Shown piece by piece: positions 1-9,700 of a stretch of DNA of 64,000 nt. The DNA lies in assembly GCA_023382975.1 (NCBI GenBank), contig JAHDXO010000025.1:62001-126000 (forward strand), written 5' to 3'. This DNA is from Pirellulaceae bacterium. GTDB lineage: Bacteria; Planctomycetota; Planctomycetia; Pirellulales; Pirellulaceae. The notes beneath the pieces were generated by a model. That model did no database searches. It saw only the letters and a program-made list of their open reading frames with translations, and was not told the origin of the DNA. Each line of letters starts with the position of its first letter. Position 1 is the stretch's first letter. Position numbers and translations under genes: made by a program.

Positions 1-276
1 GCGCCGGGCATTCCCTACCTGACGGGTGACGAGGCGGTCGACAGTCCGATGCTGGCCCGGTTCGAGGTATCCGAAACCATGCCCTTCAACATCCGGAAAC
101 TCCGCACGCACCTGCGTCAATTGGACATCGGCCACATGGAGATCAAGAAACGCGGTGTGCGGCTGAGCCCGGAGCACGTGCTGGCGGAACTGTCGTTGTC
201 CGGCGAAGGGTCCGCAACCCTGTTGTTGATGCCGATGGGTAAAAAGATGCTGGCCATCCTCTGCCAGCGAGTTTGA
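1..276 (+). CDS. Class I SAM methyltransferase C-terminal part with THUMP-like domain (5' truncated)
   Basis: The frame is open from the first base of the window, so only the last 91 residues are visible. The segment has the pattern of the C-terminal 'THUMP-like' domain that follows some bacterial class I SAM-dependent methyltransferases: an 'MLARFEV' start of the domain, a basic 'IKKRG' centre and a hydrophobic end 'KMLAILCQR'. The catalytic Rossmann domain must lie upstream of the window, so substrate and activity cannot be judged from this piece. The stop at 274-276 lies about 20 bp before the next gene, suggesting co-transcription. The family call comes from remembered sequence pattern and is moderately sure. 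Confidence 0.65.
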   Translation, partial: APGIPYLTGDEAVDSPMLARFEVSETMPFNIRKLRTHLRQLDIGHMEIKKRGVRLSPEHVLAELSLSGEGSATLLLMPMGKKMLAILCQRV

Positions 277-297
277 GCATTGGCCTGGAGAGTCGTT

Positions 298-1521
298 ATG
301 CTCCGCCCACGGTCGGGAATCCATCGTCGCGGTTTCTTCCAGGCTTCGGCGGTGGCATGCATGTTGCCAGTCATTCCCAGTTGGGCCAAGGAGCCGCGAG
401 TGAAGATCGAACGGATCGAGGTCTTTCCCTACCGTTATCCGATGCAAGGTTTCTTCAAGTTCCTGGCGGGCCGCGGGGCGCCCGGGCGAGCCGCCGTCGT
501 CGTCAAAGTCACGGCGGACGATGGAACAATTGGGTGGGGCCAGAGCCTGCCCGTCGAAACATGGAGCTACGAGACGTTCGAAGCGGCGATCGTTGCGTTG
601 CGGGACTACTACGCGCCGCGGTTGATCGGCCACGATCCGACCGATATCGACGGGGCGCATCGTGTGATGGACCGCACGATCGTCGGGGCATTCAGCACCG
701 GGATGCCGATCACCCGCGCAGGGATCGATTTGGCTCTGCATGATCTGACCGGCAAACTGCAGGGCAAGTCTCTGAGCGAACTGTGGGGCAAGCCGCGCGG
801 CGGACCACTGACACTGAGCTGGACGGTCAATGTAACGAGTTTGGACGAATTGGACGAACTGCTCGACACTGGCCGCTCGCGAGGCTACCGCAATTTCAAC
901 ATCAAGGTCGCTCCCGATCCGCGGTTCGATATCGAACTGGCACGTCGCGTCCGCCGAGCGGCTCCCGACGGCTTTCTCTGGGCCGATGCCAACTGTGGGT
1001 ACGATTTGCCGACAGCGTTGGAGGTGATTCCCAAGCTGGCCGACGTTGGCGTGGACGTCCTGGAAGCTCCGTTGCGGCCCAACCAGATCAGCGGCTACCA
1101 GACCGTAAAGAAACTGGGAGCCCTGCCGATTCTGATGGACGAGGGGGTGGTCTCGCCCGTGGAACTGGTCGAGTTCATCCGTTTGAAGATGCTCGACGGG
1201 TTGGCCATGAAGCCCTCGCGCTGCGGAGGTTTGTTGTCGAACAAGCGGCAGATCGAAATCATCGAGCAGGAGGGCCTGATGTGGGTCGGCAGTGGGTTGA
1301 CCGATCCCGATATCGCCCTGGCCGCCTCGCTCGGATTGTACGGCGCATTTGGATTGAAGAAGCCCGCCGCTCTGAATGCGCCGCAGTTTCTGACGACGGA
1401 CATCCTGGTTGCTCCGATCCGGGTCGAGGGCGACCAAGCCTACGTGCCGATGGGATCGGGGCTGGGAATCGAAGTCGATGAGGACAAACTGCGGCGAATG
1501 GTCGAGCAATCACGTCGTTGA
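298..1521 (+). CDS. Mandelate racemase / muconate lactonizing enzyme family protein (enolase superfamily), Tat-like signal
   Basis: A 407-residue enolase-superfamily enzyme, which would act by abstracting a proton alpha to a carboxylate using a divalent metal. Metal ligands are placed at Asp230 (WADAN), Glu256 (LEAP) and Asp281/Glu282 (MDEG). A catalytic lysine lies at 203 in FNIKV, and Lys305 sits in AMKPS. The usual KxK motif reads N-I-K here, so the first lysine is lost. The N-terminus has HRRGFF followed by a hydrophobic stretch, which fits a twin-arginine export signal. ATG 298 is preferred to TTG 280 because GGAG lies 7 bp upstream. The substrate is unknown; export suggests a sugar acid or a related carboxylate met outside the cytoplasm. 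Confidence 0.85.
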   Translation: MLRPRSGIHRRGFFQASAVACMLPVIPSWAKEPRVKIERIEVFPYRYPMQGFFKFLAGRGAPGRAAVVVKVTADDGTIGWGQSLPVETWSYETFEAAIVALRDYYAPRLIGHDPTDIDGAHRVMDRTIVGAFSTGMPITRAGIDLALHDLTGKLQGKSLSELWGKPRGGPLTLSWTVNVTSLDELDELLDTGRSRGYRNFNIKVAPDPRFDIELARRVRRAAPDGFLWADANCGYDLPTALEVIPKLADVGVDVLEAPLRPNQISGYQTVKKLGALPILMDEGVVSPVELVEFIRLKMLDGLAMKPSRCGGLLSNKRQIEIIEQEGLMWVGSGLTDPDIALAASLGLYGAFGLKKPAALNAPQFLTTDILVAPIRVEGDQAYVPMGSGLGIEVDEDKLRRMVEQSRR

Positions 1522-1704
1522 CTCAAGACTGTCGCAGCCCTCAAAGTCGATACGATCAGCGCCGTCCGCAGGTTGTGCGTGCAACACGCCGCCAACGGCC
1601 ACTTCTTCGCTTGTATTTTCGAAACAGCTCATCTTAACTGGATTCCGTCATTCTGCACGAACAGTCGCATTAGCGGCGACGGTTCAAGTTGAGAGGTGCT
1701 GTAC

Positions 1705-4107
1705 ATGTCTGGCAATCGCGAGAACATCCGTTCACGACGTCCGAAGCGGGAGTCCAAAGCCGACGCACTTCGATCGCGCAGGCTCTCGCGGCGATTGCAC
1801 TTTGAGTCGCTGGAAAGCCGTTGGCTGCTGGCGGCGGATCTGTGGCTCACCAAGATCGGTTCACCCTCCCCGGTTCTCGCGGGGGAAACGGTTACCTACA
1901 CGTTCTCGGTCACCAATCTCGGTCCGGATGAAGCGGTGGGAGTGGTCGTTGCCAACACGCTCCCAGCGGGAACGAGTCTGGTGGCAAGCGGCGGTTGTGC
2001 CGAAGATCCGCTCGGCCAGCCCGTCTGTTCGCTGGGGAACGTAGGCGCAGGTGCGTCGGCGTCGGCCACGATCACGCTGGCGGTTGATTCCAATGTGCCC
2101 GCCGGCACGGTGCTGCGCAATGCTGCTCTGGTGTCCTCGTCGACGGGCGACCCCGATCCGATCAACAATGTCGCCTTCGAAGAGATCCTGGTCCAGCGGG
2201 CTGCCAATCTGGCATTGAGCAAAACCGAATCGGCGGATCCTGTGACTCCCGGCGGCACGCTGACGTACCAAGTGGTGTTGACGAACAACGGTCCGTCGGA
2301 CGCATCGGGAATCGCGCTGGCCGAATCCATCACGTTGCCGACGGGCGTCGCGATCGTTTCGATCTCGCCCGGCGTTGGCACCAGTTACTCGCCGCCGGCC
2401 GCTGCCAACGGGACTTGGACCGTCGGTACGCTTCCCGCCGGCTCGAGTGCAACTCTGACGGTTGTCTTGAATGTGGGTGCCGCCACATCGCCCGGTGTCG
2501 ACGTGATCGGGGACACCGTTACATTGCTGACGATCAACGAGCCGAACTCCGGGGACACGTCGGTCACGGAGCGGACTTCCGTAGCGCCCGGCCCGCCGCC
2601 GCCGGTGCAGATCGTCAACGACAGCGATCCCGAGGCCACGTTTACGGGACCATGGGTGTACTTGGGTAACTGTCTGGGTTTCTTCGAGAACGATGTGACC
2701 TATGTTGCGGGCGATGTCGGCGGCAGCGCCGCGGCGACCGGATCGTTCGTGTTCAGCGGCCTGATCCCCGGCGATTACCGAGTCTCGGCGACTTGGCGCA
2801 CAGTGCCGCAGTACGTGCAGTATCGGGCCACCGACGCACCATTCACGGTGAGCGGGGGCGATTTTCCCGTCACGGTCCAGGTCGATCAAACACTCAATCC
2901 GGGCGACTATGCCAATTCGTTCGTCGACCAAGGAGCGTACTGGATGGATTTGGTTCCGTCGTATGCGGTTGTGGGGACGACATTGACCGTCACGTTGTCC
3001 AACGACGCCGACAACTACGTCGTTGCCGACGCGATTCGAATCGAGCGTCTTTCTGCCGGAGCCGTGCCGTTCTCGGCACCGTCGCCGGTCCCATCACCCA
3101 CGGGCGATGCGACGTTGCAGATCATCGACGACGGTGATGCTGGCTACCGGTCCGGTTGCTGCTGGGTCACCTTCGACGGAATCGGCCATCAGAGCGATGT
3201 GCGGTATCACGCGTCTGGAAGCGGCAGTGGCCGGTCGCTGTGGACATTCCGCGGGTTGACTCCCGGGGCCAGTTACGAAATCGCCGCGACTTGGGCGCCG
3301 CACGCCAACCGGGCGACGAATGCGCCGTACCGGATCTATGACGGCAGTGATTCCATTGGCATCGTGCTGGCGGCGACGACCGCAGACCAGCAAGCCGCAC
3401 CGGACGACTTCCAGGACCAGGGGAATTGGTGGGAAATTCTGGCTCGGGTGGTCCCCACAGGCGACATGATCACGGTCGAGTTGAACGATGCTGCCGATGG
3501 CTTTGTGATCGCCGACGCCATCCGCTTGCAGCAGACAGCAGCTCCGGAAGGAGAGGCCGGGTTCCGCTCGGCCCGCTACACCAATCCAGAGAATCGCTTC
3601 GACGTCAATGGCGACGGGGCGCTGACTCCCGTCGACCTGTTGTCGATGATCAACGATCAGAACGCGTCCGGGCCCCGTGCGCTGCCGCCGCGGGTGATCG
3701 ACGCGGCCCCGTACCTGGACGTGAATGGCGATGGCCGAGCTTCGACTCTGGACATCATCATGGCCTTGAACACGCTCAACGGCGCGGAATTCGTCACGTC
3801 GTCGAGGGCCGCCGAAGGCGAAGCGGCGATCCTGCCGTTTGGCTACATCGACAGCGACACTCCGGCGGATGCGCTCGTCCAGCCTGCCGACGTGCCGCTC
3901 GTTCGCATCGTGAGCTCGGATTCGCCGACACGCGACGCCGCGATTCCCCGGACGCTGCCCGACGATTCGTTGCGCACGCTGTACGATGCCGCGGACAACG
4001 CCGAACGTGAACTGCCCGCTCCGACAAGGGAGGAACCTGGCGACGACAGGGAATCGTGGTGGGAGAGCATTGCCGAGGAATTGGCGGGAGTTCTCGACGG
4101 CCACTGA
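1705..4107 (+). CDS. Exported modular protein: DUF11 repeats, two Golvesin-like domains, dockerin-type C-terminal repeat
   Basis: An 800-residue exported protein. The N-terminus has a basic stretch and the planctomycete motif LHFESLESRWLLA (about residues 32-46), typical of large surface proteins in this phylum. Two DUF11-type beta domains follow (about 50-290, 'LTKIGSPSPV...TVTYTFSVTN' style). Two Golvesin C-terminal-like domains come next (about 300-455 and 470-610), each starting (I)(V/I)(N/D)DxD and ending 'VIADAI'. A pair of calcium-binding dockerin-like loops (DVNGDG twice, about 630-690) and an acidic tail end the protein. It is probably an extracellular matrix or adhesion protein. ATG 1705 has GAGAGG 8 bp upstream and is preferred to GTG 1696. 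The next gene is a paralogue. Confidence 0.8.
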   Translation: MSGNRENIRSRRPKRESKADALRSRRLSRRLHFESLESRWLLAADLWLTKIGSPSPVLAGETVTYTFSVTNLGPDEAVGVVVANTLPAGTSLVASGGCAEDPLGQPVCSLGNVGAGASASATITLAVDSNVPAGTVLRNAALVSSSTGDPDPINNVAFEEILVQRAANLALSKTESADPVTPGGTLTYQVVLTNNGPSDASGIALAESITLPTGVAIVSISPGVGTSYSPPAAANGTWTVGTLPAGSSATLTVVLNVGAATSPGVDVIGDTVTLLTINEPNSGDTSVTERTSVAPGPPPPVQIVNDSDPEATFTGPWVYLGNCLGFFENDVTYVAGDVGGSAAATGSFVFSGLIPGDYRVSATWRTVPQYVQYRATDAPFTVSGGDFPVTVQVDQTLNPGDYANSFVDQGAYWMDLVPSYAVVGTTLTVTLSNDADNYVVADAIRIERLSAGAVPFSAPSPVPSPTGDATLQIIDDGDAGYRSGCCWVTFDGIGHQSDVRYHASGSGSGRSLWTFRGLTPGASYEIAATWAPHANRATNAPYRIYDGSDSIGIVLAATTADQQAAPDDFQDQGNWWEILARVVPTGDMITVELNDAADGFVIADAIRLQQTAAPEGEAGFRSARYTNPENRFDVNGDGALTPVDLLSMINDQNASGPRALPPRVIDAAPYLDVNGDGRASTLDIIMALNTLNGAEFVTSSRAAEGEAAILPFGYIDSDTPADALVQPADVPLVRIVSSDSPTRDAAIPRTLPDDSLRTLYDAADNAERELPAPTREEPGDDRESWWESIAEELAGVLDGH

Positions 4108-4143
4108 CGGTCCGGGCGCGAAGCGACCGGATGTCTTATCCGG
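4108..4143 (+). terminator. Hairpin-bearing 3' flank, possible weak terminator
   Basis: Directly after the stop, CGGTC at 4108-4112 can pair with GACCG at 4125-4129. Overlapping this, CCGGAT at 4127-4132 can pair with ATCCGG at 4138-4143 around a 5-nt loop. No T-run follows, so intrinsic termination is uncertain; the structures may simply protect the 3' end of the transcript. Confidence 0.3.
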
Positions 4144-4262
4144 AGGCGTCCTTCGTGACGAGCGACGGTCCGCGTTTCAGGCATCGGCGACACGGGTTCG
4201 AGATCCAGACAGTCGAGACAGTCTTTTCAAAGTAAACAATCATGCACGCAAGGAAATCAACG

Positions 4263-6623
4263 ATGGCATCTTCTCCTATTCTCCACTCGGCTATTCATCG
4301 GCGCAAGATCGCTGCGAGTCATCGAAGCGGCCGCCCCGGCCGCCGATTGATGTTCGAGTCGCTGGAAGACCGGCGAGTCTTGGCTCCCTTGTTGATTGTC
4401 GATGACGGGGATGCCGGGCACAGTCAGTCGGGCGCGTGGACAAACTATGGGACGGCAGGCTTTGCCGGCGACTTGCGCTATGCAGCCGCGGGTTCCGGCA
4501 CCTCAACCGCGACATGGTCGTTCAGCGATCTGTCGCCCGGTCAGGACTATCTGGTGCTGGCGACCTGGATACCGCATGCCAACCGTGCCACCAATTCGCC
4601 GTTCAGCGTCTACAACGGCACGGCGGTTCCGGGAAATCTTGTCGCCACGACGCCCGTCAATCAGCGGCTGACGCCCGGCGACATCTTCGACAGCGGCGCC
4701 GGGTGGAAGCAACTGGCGCAACTGACCGTGAGCGGCTCGACGGCCACCGTGCAATTGACGAACGCTGCCAATGGATACGTGATCGCGGATGCCGTCGCGC
4801 TGCAGCCGGTGACAGGACCGCCGCCGGGCAGTTCCTGGATCATCGATGACGGCGACCTTGGGTACAGTCAATTGGGAAGCTGGACGTCCTACAGTTCCGG
4901 AGGATTCGGCGGGGACCTCGACTATGCGCCCAGCGGTTCGGGTTGTTGCGTAGCGACTTGGCAGTTTGACGGGCTGACGCCGGCAGTCAGCTACGATGTC
5001 TACGCGACGTGGTTGGGGAACACCAACCGTGCCACCGATGCGCCGTTCAGCCTCTACGACGGCACGGCGGGGCCAGGCAACTTGGTCACGACAGTTCCCA
5101 TCGATCAGCAAATGCAACCGGACGACTTCTTCGACAGCGGCGCTTGGTGGGAATACGTGGGCCAACTGACCCCGACCGGTCCCACGCTGAGCGTTCGCTT
5201 GACCGACGATGCCAACGGCTTCGTGATTGCCGATGCGATCCAGGTGCGACAACCCACCGCCTTAACGGTGCAACAGATCGCCGTGCTGGACGGCGCGGTC
5301 AATATCCCCAACAACACCGGCTCGTCCGCGTTTGGCTCGACAGCAATCGGCTCGCCGCTGACGAAGGTGTTTACCGTCCAGAATCAGGGCCAACAGCCCC
5401 TGCTGCTGACGCAGCCCATCTCCGTACCGGCTGGATTCACGGTGACCGGTTTCGGACAGACGACGCTGGGCGCGGGAGAATCCACGACCTTTTCCGTCAC
5501 GTTGACGGCCCTTGTCGCCGGCAACTTCAGCGGTTTGGTTTCGTTCGACAACAACGATCCCGACGACAATCCGTTCGCGTTCACAGTCAGCGGCACCGTG
5601 ACGAATGTGGCTCTGCCGGGCGCGATCATCATCGACAACGGTGGCCCTGGACACAGTGCCGTGGGCCTCTGGCACAACTGGCCATACGGTGGCCACGACG
5701 GCGACGTGGCATGGGCCGCTCCGCGCACGTGCAGCTTCTCCACTTGGTCGTTCACGGGGTTGACCCCGGGGCTCTACCGCGTTTCCGCGACTTGGCTTGC
5801 CAACACCAACCGAGCCACAAACGCTCAGTTCGAAGTCTACGACGGCGTTGCCAATACGCCGAATCTGCTGGCGACGATCCTTGTCAACCAGCAGATGGCA
5901 CCCAATGACTTCACGGACTCGGGTAGCAGTTGGGAGGATCTGGGCGCGGGGATCTTCAACATCACCGGCAGCATCTTGACCGTCACGCTGGCTGACAAGG
6001 CAGCGAACGGTTACGTGATTGCCGACGCCATCCGAATCCAGCCGGTGGCTCCCCTGTTGGCCGTTAGCAGCGACGCGGGCGCCTTGGTGTCGACGGAGGC
6101 CAGATCTCTCGGTGCCGACGATCTTCAACCACTGCTGCAAGCGGCGATCGGACGTTGGGATGCGACGGGATTGGCGAGCGAGCAGTTGGACTATCTGCAG
6201 TCGGTCTCCGTGCAGATCGGCGACCTGCCCGACGGTGTACTCGGCGTTGCCGGCGAGCTGGGCATTGTGATCGATTACAGTGCCGACGGCCGCGGTTGGT
6301 TCGTTGATCCGACGCCGTGGGACGACTTCGAATTTCTAACCATCGAGCACCCAGTCGGTGTCGATTTGTTGACTGTCCTGACGCACGAATTGGGGCACAT
6401 GCTAGGCTATCCTGACGGCCACGACAGCGGCCACGAAGCCATCACGGCGGTGATGGGAATCGATGCCCTGGCCCCCGGGACGCGAGTGCTGCCCGGAGGG
6501 CTCAAACCAGCCGTTGCGAGCCAATGGAATGAGGTCGCGTCCGACTTGTTGAACGGTGCGGACGACGACTGGGATTCGCTGCTCGACGCCCTGGCGTCTG
6601 ACGGATCAAGGCAGTCGGATTAA
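4263..6623 (+). CDS. Exported Golvesin-repeat protein with C-terminal metzincin-like zinc protease motif
   Basis: A 786-residue exported protein paralogous to its upstream neighbour. It starts with a basic region and the planctomycete motif LMFESLEDRRVLA. Golvesin-like domains lie at about 37-180, 190-335 and 455-590. Between the second and third is an ASH / choice-of-anchor-D type beta domain ('VFTVQNQG...', about 345-445). The last ~180 residues carry THELGHMLGYPDGH followed by a possible Met-turn (AVMGID), which fits a metzincin (matrixin-type) zinc site HExxHxxGxx(D/H). It may therefore be a secreted protease or a protein-processing surface factor. ATG 4263 has AAGGA 8 bp upstream; an in-frame ATG at 4242 has no clear ribosome binding site. 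Its 3' end overlaps the opposite gene by 18 bp. Confidence 0.8.
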   Translation: MASSPILHSAIHRRKIAASHRSGRPGRRLMFESLEDRRVLAPLLIVDDGDAGHSQSGAWTNYGTAGFAGDLRYAAAGSGTSTATWSFSDLSPGQDYLVLATWIPHANRATNSPFSVYNGTAVPGNLVATTPVNQRLTPGDIFDSGAGWKQLAQLTVSGSTATVQLTNAANGYVIADAVALQPVTGPPPGSSWIIDDGDLGYSQLGSWTSYSSGGFGGDLDYAPSGSGCCVATWQFDGLTPAVSYDVYATWLGNTNRATDAPFSLYDGTAGPGNLVTTVPIDQQMQPDDFFDSGAWWEYVGQLTPTGPTLSVRLTDDANGFVIADAIQVRQPTALTVQQIAVLDGAVNIPNNTGSSAFGSTAIGSPLTKVFTVQNQGQQPLLLTQPISVPAGFTVTGFGQTTLGAGESTTFSVTLTALVAGNFSGLVSFDNNDPDDNPFAFTVSGTVTNVALPGAIIIDNGGPGHSAVGLWHNWPYGGHDGDVAWAAPRTCSFSTWSFTGLTPGLYRVSATWLANTNRATNAQFEVYDGVANTPNLLATILVNQQMAPNDFTDSGSSWEDLGAGIFNITGSILTVTLADKAANGYVIADAIRIQPVAPLLAVSSDAGALVSTEARSLGADDLQPLLQAAIGRWDATGLASEQLDYLQSVSVQIGDLPDGVLGVAGELGIVIDYSADGRGWFVDPTPWDDFEFLTIEHPVGVDLLTVLTHELGHMLGYPDGHDSGHEAITAVMGIDALAPGTRVLPGGLKPAVASQWNEVASDLLNGADDDWDSLLDALASDGSRQSD

Positions 6624-7145
6624 CGACTGGCTCTTGACGATGGCGGAATCGTCGGGAAAAGTGTGGAACGCCTGGACGAGCACGCTGCGGCTGCGTGTTT
6701 CGATGTTGACGTAGCTGAGCGCGCCCATTGCCAATCGTCCGCTGGAATCGAACCTGTGCAACAACCCGCGGCGGTCGCCTTCGCGGGCCAGTTCCTCTTG
6801 GAACATCCAAAAGATCGCGGGGTCCGCCGGCTCCAACTGGAACGTGGTCTGGTAGACGATTCCGCCGCGGCACTCGACCTGTTCCTTGCGTTCGCCGCCC
6901 AGACGGTGAAACAGCAAACGCCGCCGTTTCGGCAGCGGGTGGTGCGCCGCCGCGGCGACTTCGGTCAGCGTGAAACCCTGATAGTGCCATGTGATGACGT
7001 GGCCTGCGCCGGTGATGTCCACTTTGGCCCAATATCCGCCTCGTTCGATGCGGCGCGACTTGTAGATTTGAAACAACTCCGGGTGCAACGGTCGTCCGTA
7101 GAGCTGGAATGTCAGCTCCGCCACTTTCGGTCTTACGGTCAACAC
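6606..7145 (-). CDS. DUF2617 family protein
   Basis: A 179-residue cytoplasmic protein with the pattern of DUF2617: an N-terminal 'VRPKVAELTFQLYGRPLHPELF', then 'GHVITW' and 'LTEVAAA', and a second half around 'MFQEELARE'. There is no known biochemical role. GTG 7145 is chosen because AAGGAA lies 7 bp upstream and the conserved domain starts there. The frame stays open a further 40 codons upstream, but that part has atypical composition. No transmembrane segment or signal is visible. It converges with the Golvesin/protease gene, overlapping its 3' end by 18 bp. Confidence 0.75.
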   Translation of the reverse strand: MLTVRPKVAELTFQLYGRPLHPELFQIYKSRRIERGGYWAKVDITGAGHVITWHYQGFTLTEVAAAAHHPLPKRRRLLFHRLGGERKEQVECRGGIVYQTTFQLEPADPAIFWMFQEELAREGDRRGLLHRFDSSGRLAMGALSYVNIETRSRSVLVQAFHTFPDDSAIVKSQSLIRLP

Positions 7146-7382
7146 ACGCAAGTTCCTTGTCGAATTGGACAGCTTTCGATGGATGAGACACAGATGAACG
7201 CAAGGAGAACAAGGCGTCATTATAGACGTGACTTTTTCGCACGACAAAGCCATTTTCCGGCACAATTTTCAAAAGCGAAAATCCGCTCTTGACAGTGCGC
7301 GAGTCAGTTGCTCTGCGTCCCGTCGGCCCGCCATCGGATCGCCTTGTCGGCAGCGCGGATTCCTTGGTTTCTGCCGCTCGTC

Positions 7383-8156
7383 CTAGAACCACAGGGTGAA
7401 CAAGTCGTACACCGCGTGCGTCCCGACGGCAACTCCGAATCCTCGATACCAGAACAACAGCGAAAAGAAAATCCCGGCCAGAAAACGGAACACGAAGCTG
7501 AACCATGCGAATGTCTCGCCGAAGGACGTACGAACATGGTGCCCCGCCAGGACGATATCGAATTGATAGTGCGCGGCGGAAAACAGAAGGCTGACCGTCA
7601 CCACCGCAGCGACGATACTCAGCCGCGGCGACAGCCCCGTCAGGCGGTAGCCGCCCAGTACGACGGGCAACAGCAGCAGCCGGAACAGCAGTTCTTCGTA
7701 GATGCCTGCACCAACGTAGCCGACCATCACGGCCCATAAACTGCTGCGCGGCGACGCTTCGACGCTCGCCGCCGGCAAGACTGCGTTCAACAGGGCTCGC
7801 TGCCAGCCCGCCAGCAACAGCAGCAGCAGCCCGAAGAGCAGCGATTCGAGCAACATCCCGTAAAGCACCTTGCCGCGAAGACGCCACGGTTGATGCGTGG
7901 CATGATGCCATGCTAGCAGCGCTGCGCACGTCAGGGCGGGAAGCAGAAAATACTGGCCGAATCCCAACTGGTCCAGCAGTTCGCGCATCCAAACGTCCGC
8001 CGCGTTGCGGATCGCGCGGTGGCCAAGCATCAGGACGCCCAGTTCGTAGAATAGCAGCAGCGGCGCAACGAACACCAGACTGGTCAACGGGCGAGTCGCC
8101 TCGTGCCAGTAATCCAGAGTCAGCGCGGCGGAAGCCGGTTCTTTTTTTGACGACAT
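7383..8156 (-). CDS. CPBP family intramembrane metalloprotease
   Basis: A 257-residue polytopic membrane protein of the CPBP (CAAX protease and bacteriocin-processing) family. It has about seven hydrophobic segments. The catalytic motif EELLFR (EExxxR) lies near residue 162, and later His-containing segments occur (AAHYQFD, and GTHAVYDLF at the C-terminus), in the order expected for the Abi/CPBP glutamic intramembrane protease fold. Bacterial members cleave prenylated or membrane-embedded substrates or act in immunity and processing; the substrate here is unknown. ATG 8156 opens 'MSSKKEP' just before the first membrane helix and is preferred to the upstream TTG at 8228. Confidence 0.85.
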   Translation of the reverse strand: MSSKKEPASAALTLDYWHEATRPLTSLVFVAPLLLFYELGVLMLGHRAIRNAADVWMRELLDQLGFGQYFLLPALTCAALLAWHHATHQPWRLRGKVLYGMLLESLLFGLLLLLLAGWQRALLNAVLPAASVEASPRSSLWAVMVGYVGAGIYEELLFRLLLLPVVLGGYRLTGLSPRLSIVAAVVTVSLLFSAAHYQFDIVLAGHHVRTSFGETFAWFSFVFRFLAGIFFSLLFWYRGFGVAVGTHAVYDLFTLWF

Positions 8157-8259
8157 GTTCGGCGAGTCCGGAGCGAGTCCCGATCCATCCCAGCCGCGAA
8201 GTTTAGCGCCCCGTCGGAGATTGAACAAGACGAGTCGGACGAAGGACAGGCCGCAGGGA

Positions 8260-9456
8260 TCAGGCGGCTTTTTGCAGCGCGTCGCGGCGTTTCAGCTTCT
8301 TGAGACGGCGGCGTTCGGATTTGCTCAAGCCGGCGGAGTCCTCCTCCTCGTCGTCGGATTCCATCGCCGCGTTCTGAGCGACGGGCGGTTCGGCCTGCAT
8401 GGCGTCAGCCGGTTCGCGGCGGATCGAGGGAATTTCGGAGACCTTGCCAGGTTTGGCTTGCTTTTTGTCTGCCTCTTGCTCCGCTGCCGCATCCGCGATG
8501 GGGAGCACGGCGGCGTGTTCTTCGACCGCGTCGGTCTTTTTCTTCCGGCGAGGCGCTCGCTTGGGACGAACCGTGGGTTGGACTTGCGGACGAGGCGCCA
8601 GCAAGCCGTGGGCATCCAGATAGACGTAGCGGCTGTAGGAGGCCACCGTCATGAACATGGTCAAATGCCCCAACATCGTCAGACTGCTGATGGTCAACGC
8701 AGCGGGTAGGGAGAACAACTCCGCCGGCGCCGCCAGTCCGAGCACGGCAGCCGTGCAATGCGCCACCGCGGCGAATGCTAGCGCCGTCCATGCGGCGCGG
8801 CTCTCCCGCACCTCAAACGTCAGACGCAGCGCGATCAACAGCCACATAACCGCCGGCAGCACCGACGAAAGAACCCGCGGTTCAATGGACGCCAACACGT
8901 CCGACCGAGCCGCCGCGACGGTCACGAGATCGCGATAAAGATGAGTGCCTGCTGCCAAAGACGCCGCCAGCAGCAGCGGCGACGCCCAAACCCACACCCG
9001 GTATCGGCCTCGATAGTCGTCGGAGCGGTGGCGGCGCAGCCGATAAATCTGAATTCCCTGCACCGCCGCTGCCAGCAGAAAGATGGACGAACACCACGAA
9101 GCCAAACCGCCGGCGGCTTCCACGTCCAGCGAGGCAACCGCGCGCATCCAATGATCGGGTGGCTGACGACTGGCCTTGCCGTACGACGCGTGAATGACAG
9201 CAATTAGAATCAAGCCAACCAGCGCGAGGAAGACTAAGGTGAGCGGTCGCTTGGGAACCATCGCAGTCAGAGGTTGATGGTGGTCCGACGAAGCTTCCTC
9301 GCCATACCGCCGCCCCGGAAGCCGCACCGTTTCGGGGCCATCTTCTCGCGGCTCGTCCTGGGCCGATTTGGCGCCGCATGTACCCGAATGGAGTTTCTCT
9401 TCGATCAAGACCCGGCGACGTCGCTGATCGCATGACCCGCTGCGTTGGATCGGCAT
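8260..9456 (-). CDS. Polytopic membrane protein of unknown function with charged C-terminal tail
   Basis: A 398-residue protein with about six or seven transmembrane segments, starting around residue 70 with 'LTLVFLALVGLILIAV'. The hydrophobic core is followed by a ~130-residue cytoplasmic-type tail rich in Lys, Arg, Glu and Ala that ends in a basic helix (SERRRLKKLKRR). ATG 9456 has AGGAGG 10 bp upstream; TTG 9507 is in frame but less likely. No enzymatic motif was recognised. The acidic/basic tail could bind a partner or nucleic acid, but this is only a guess. Confidence 0.6.
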   Translation of the reverse strand: MPIQRSGSCDQRRRRVLIEEKLHSGTCGAKSAQDEPREDGPETVRLPGRRYGEEASSDHHQPLTAMVPKRPLTLVFLALVGLILIAVIHASYGKASRQPPDHWMRAVASLDVEAAGGLASWCSSIFLLAAAVQGIQIYRLRRHRSDDYRGRYRVWVWASPLLLAASLAAGTHLYRDLVTVAAARSDVLASIEPRVLSSVLPAVMWLLIALRLTFEVRESRAAWTALAFAAVAHCTAAVLGLAAPAELFSLPAALTISSLTMLGHLTMFMTVASYSRYVYLDAHGLLAPRPQVQPTVRPKRAPRRKKKTDAVEEHAAVLPIADAAAEQEADKKQAKPGKVSEIPSIRREPADAMQAEPPVAQNAAMESDDEEEDSAGLSKSERRRLKKLKRRDALQKAA

Positions 9457-9700
9457 CTCGTCGAATCCTCCTGTTCCACCGCGCTGCTTCCCTGCCACCC
9501 TACTCAATTTCGGCAGCCCAGCACCCGTTCTCTAGTTTCTAGGCGAATCCTCCCGTAGCGGAAGATGGGCGATCGGCGCCGTTTGGGAGAAATGATTCAG
9601 CGTGGCGGTCTGCGAGCCCGATTCGCTGCCCTTGATCGCACATCCAAAGCGACCAAGTACGCACGGGCTCTCCCCTTCCCGCGCTCCGTCCAAAATCCCT

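Noticed and set aside
4190-4215. tRNA T-arm-like sequence (GGTTCGAG)
   Set aside because: No matching acceptor, D or anticodon arms could be drawn around it.
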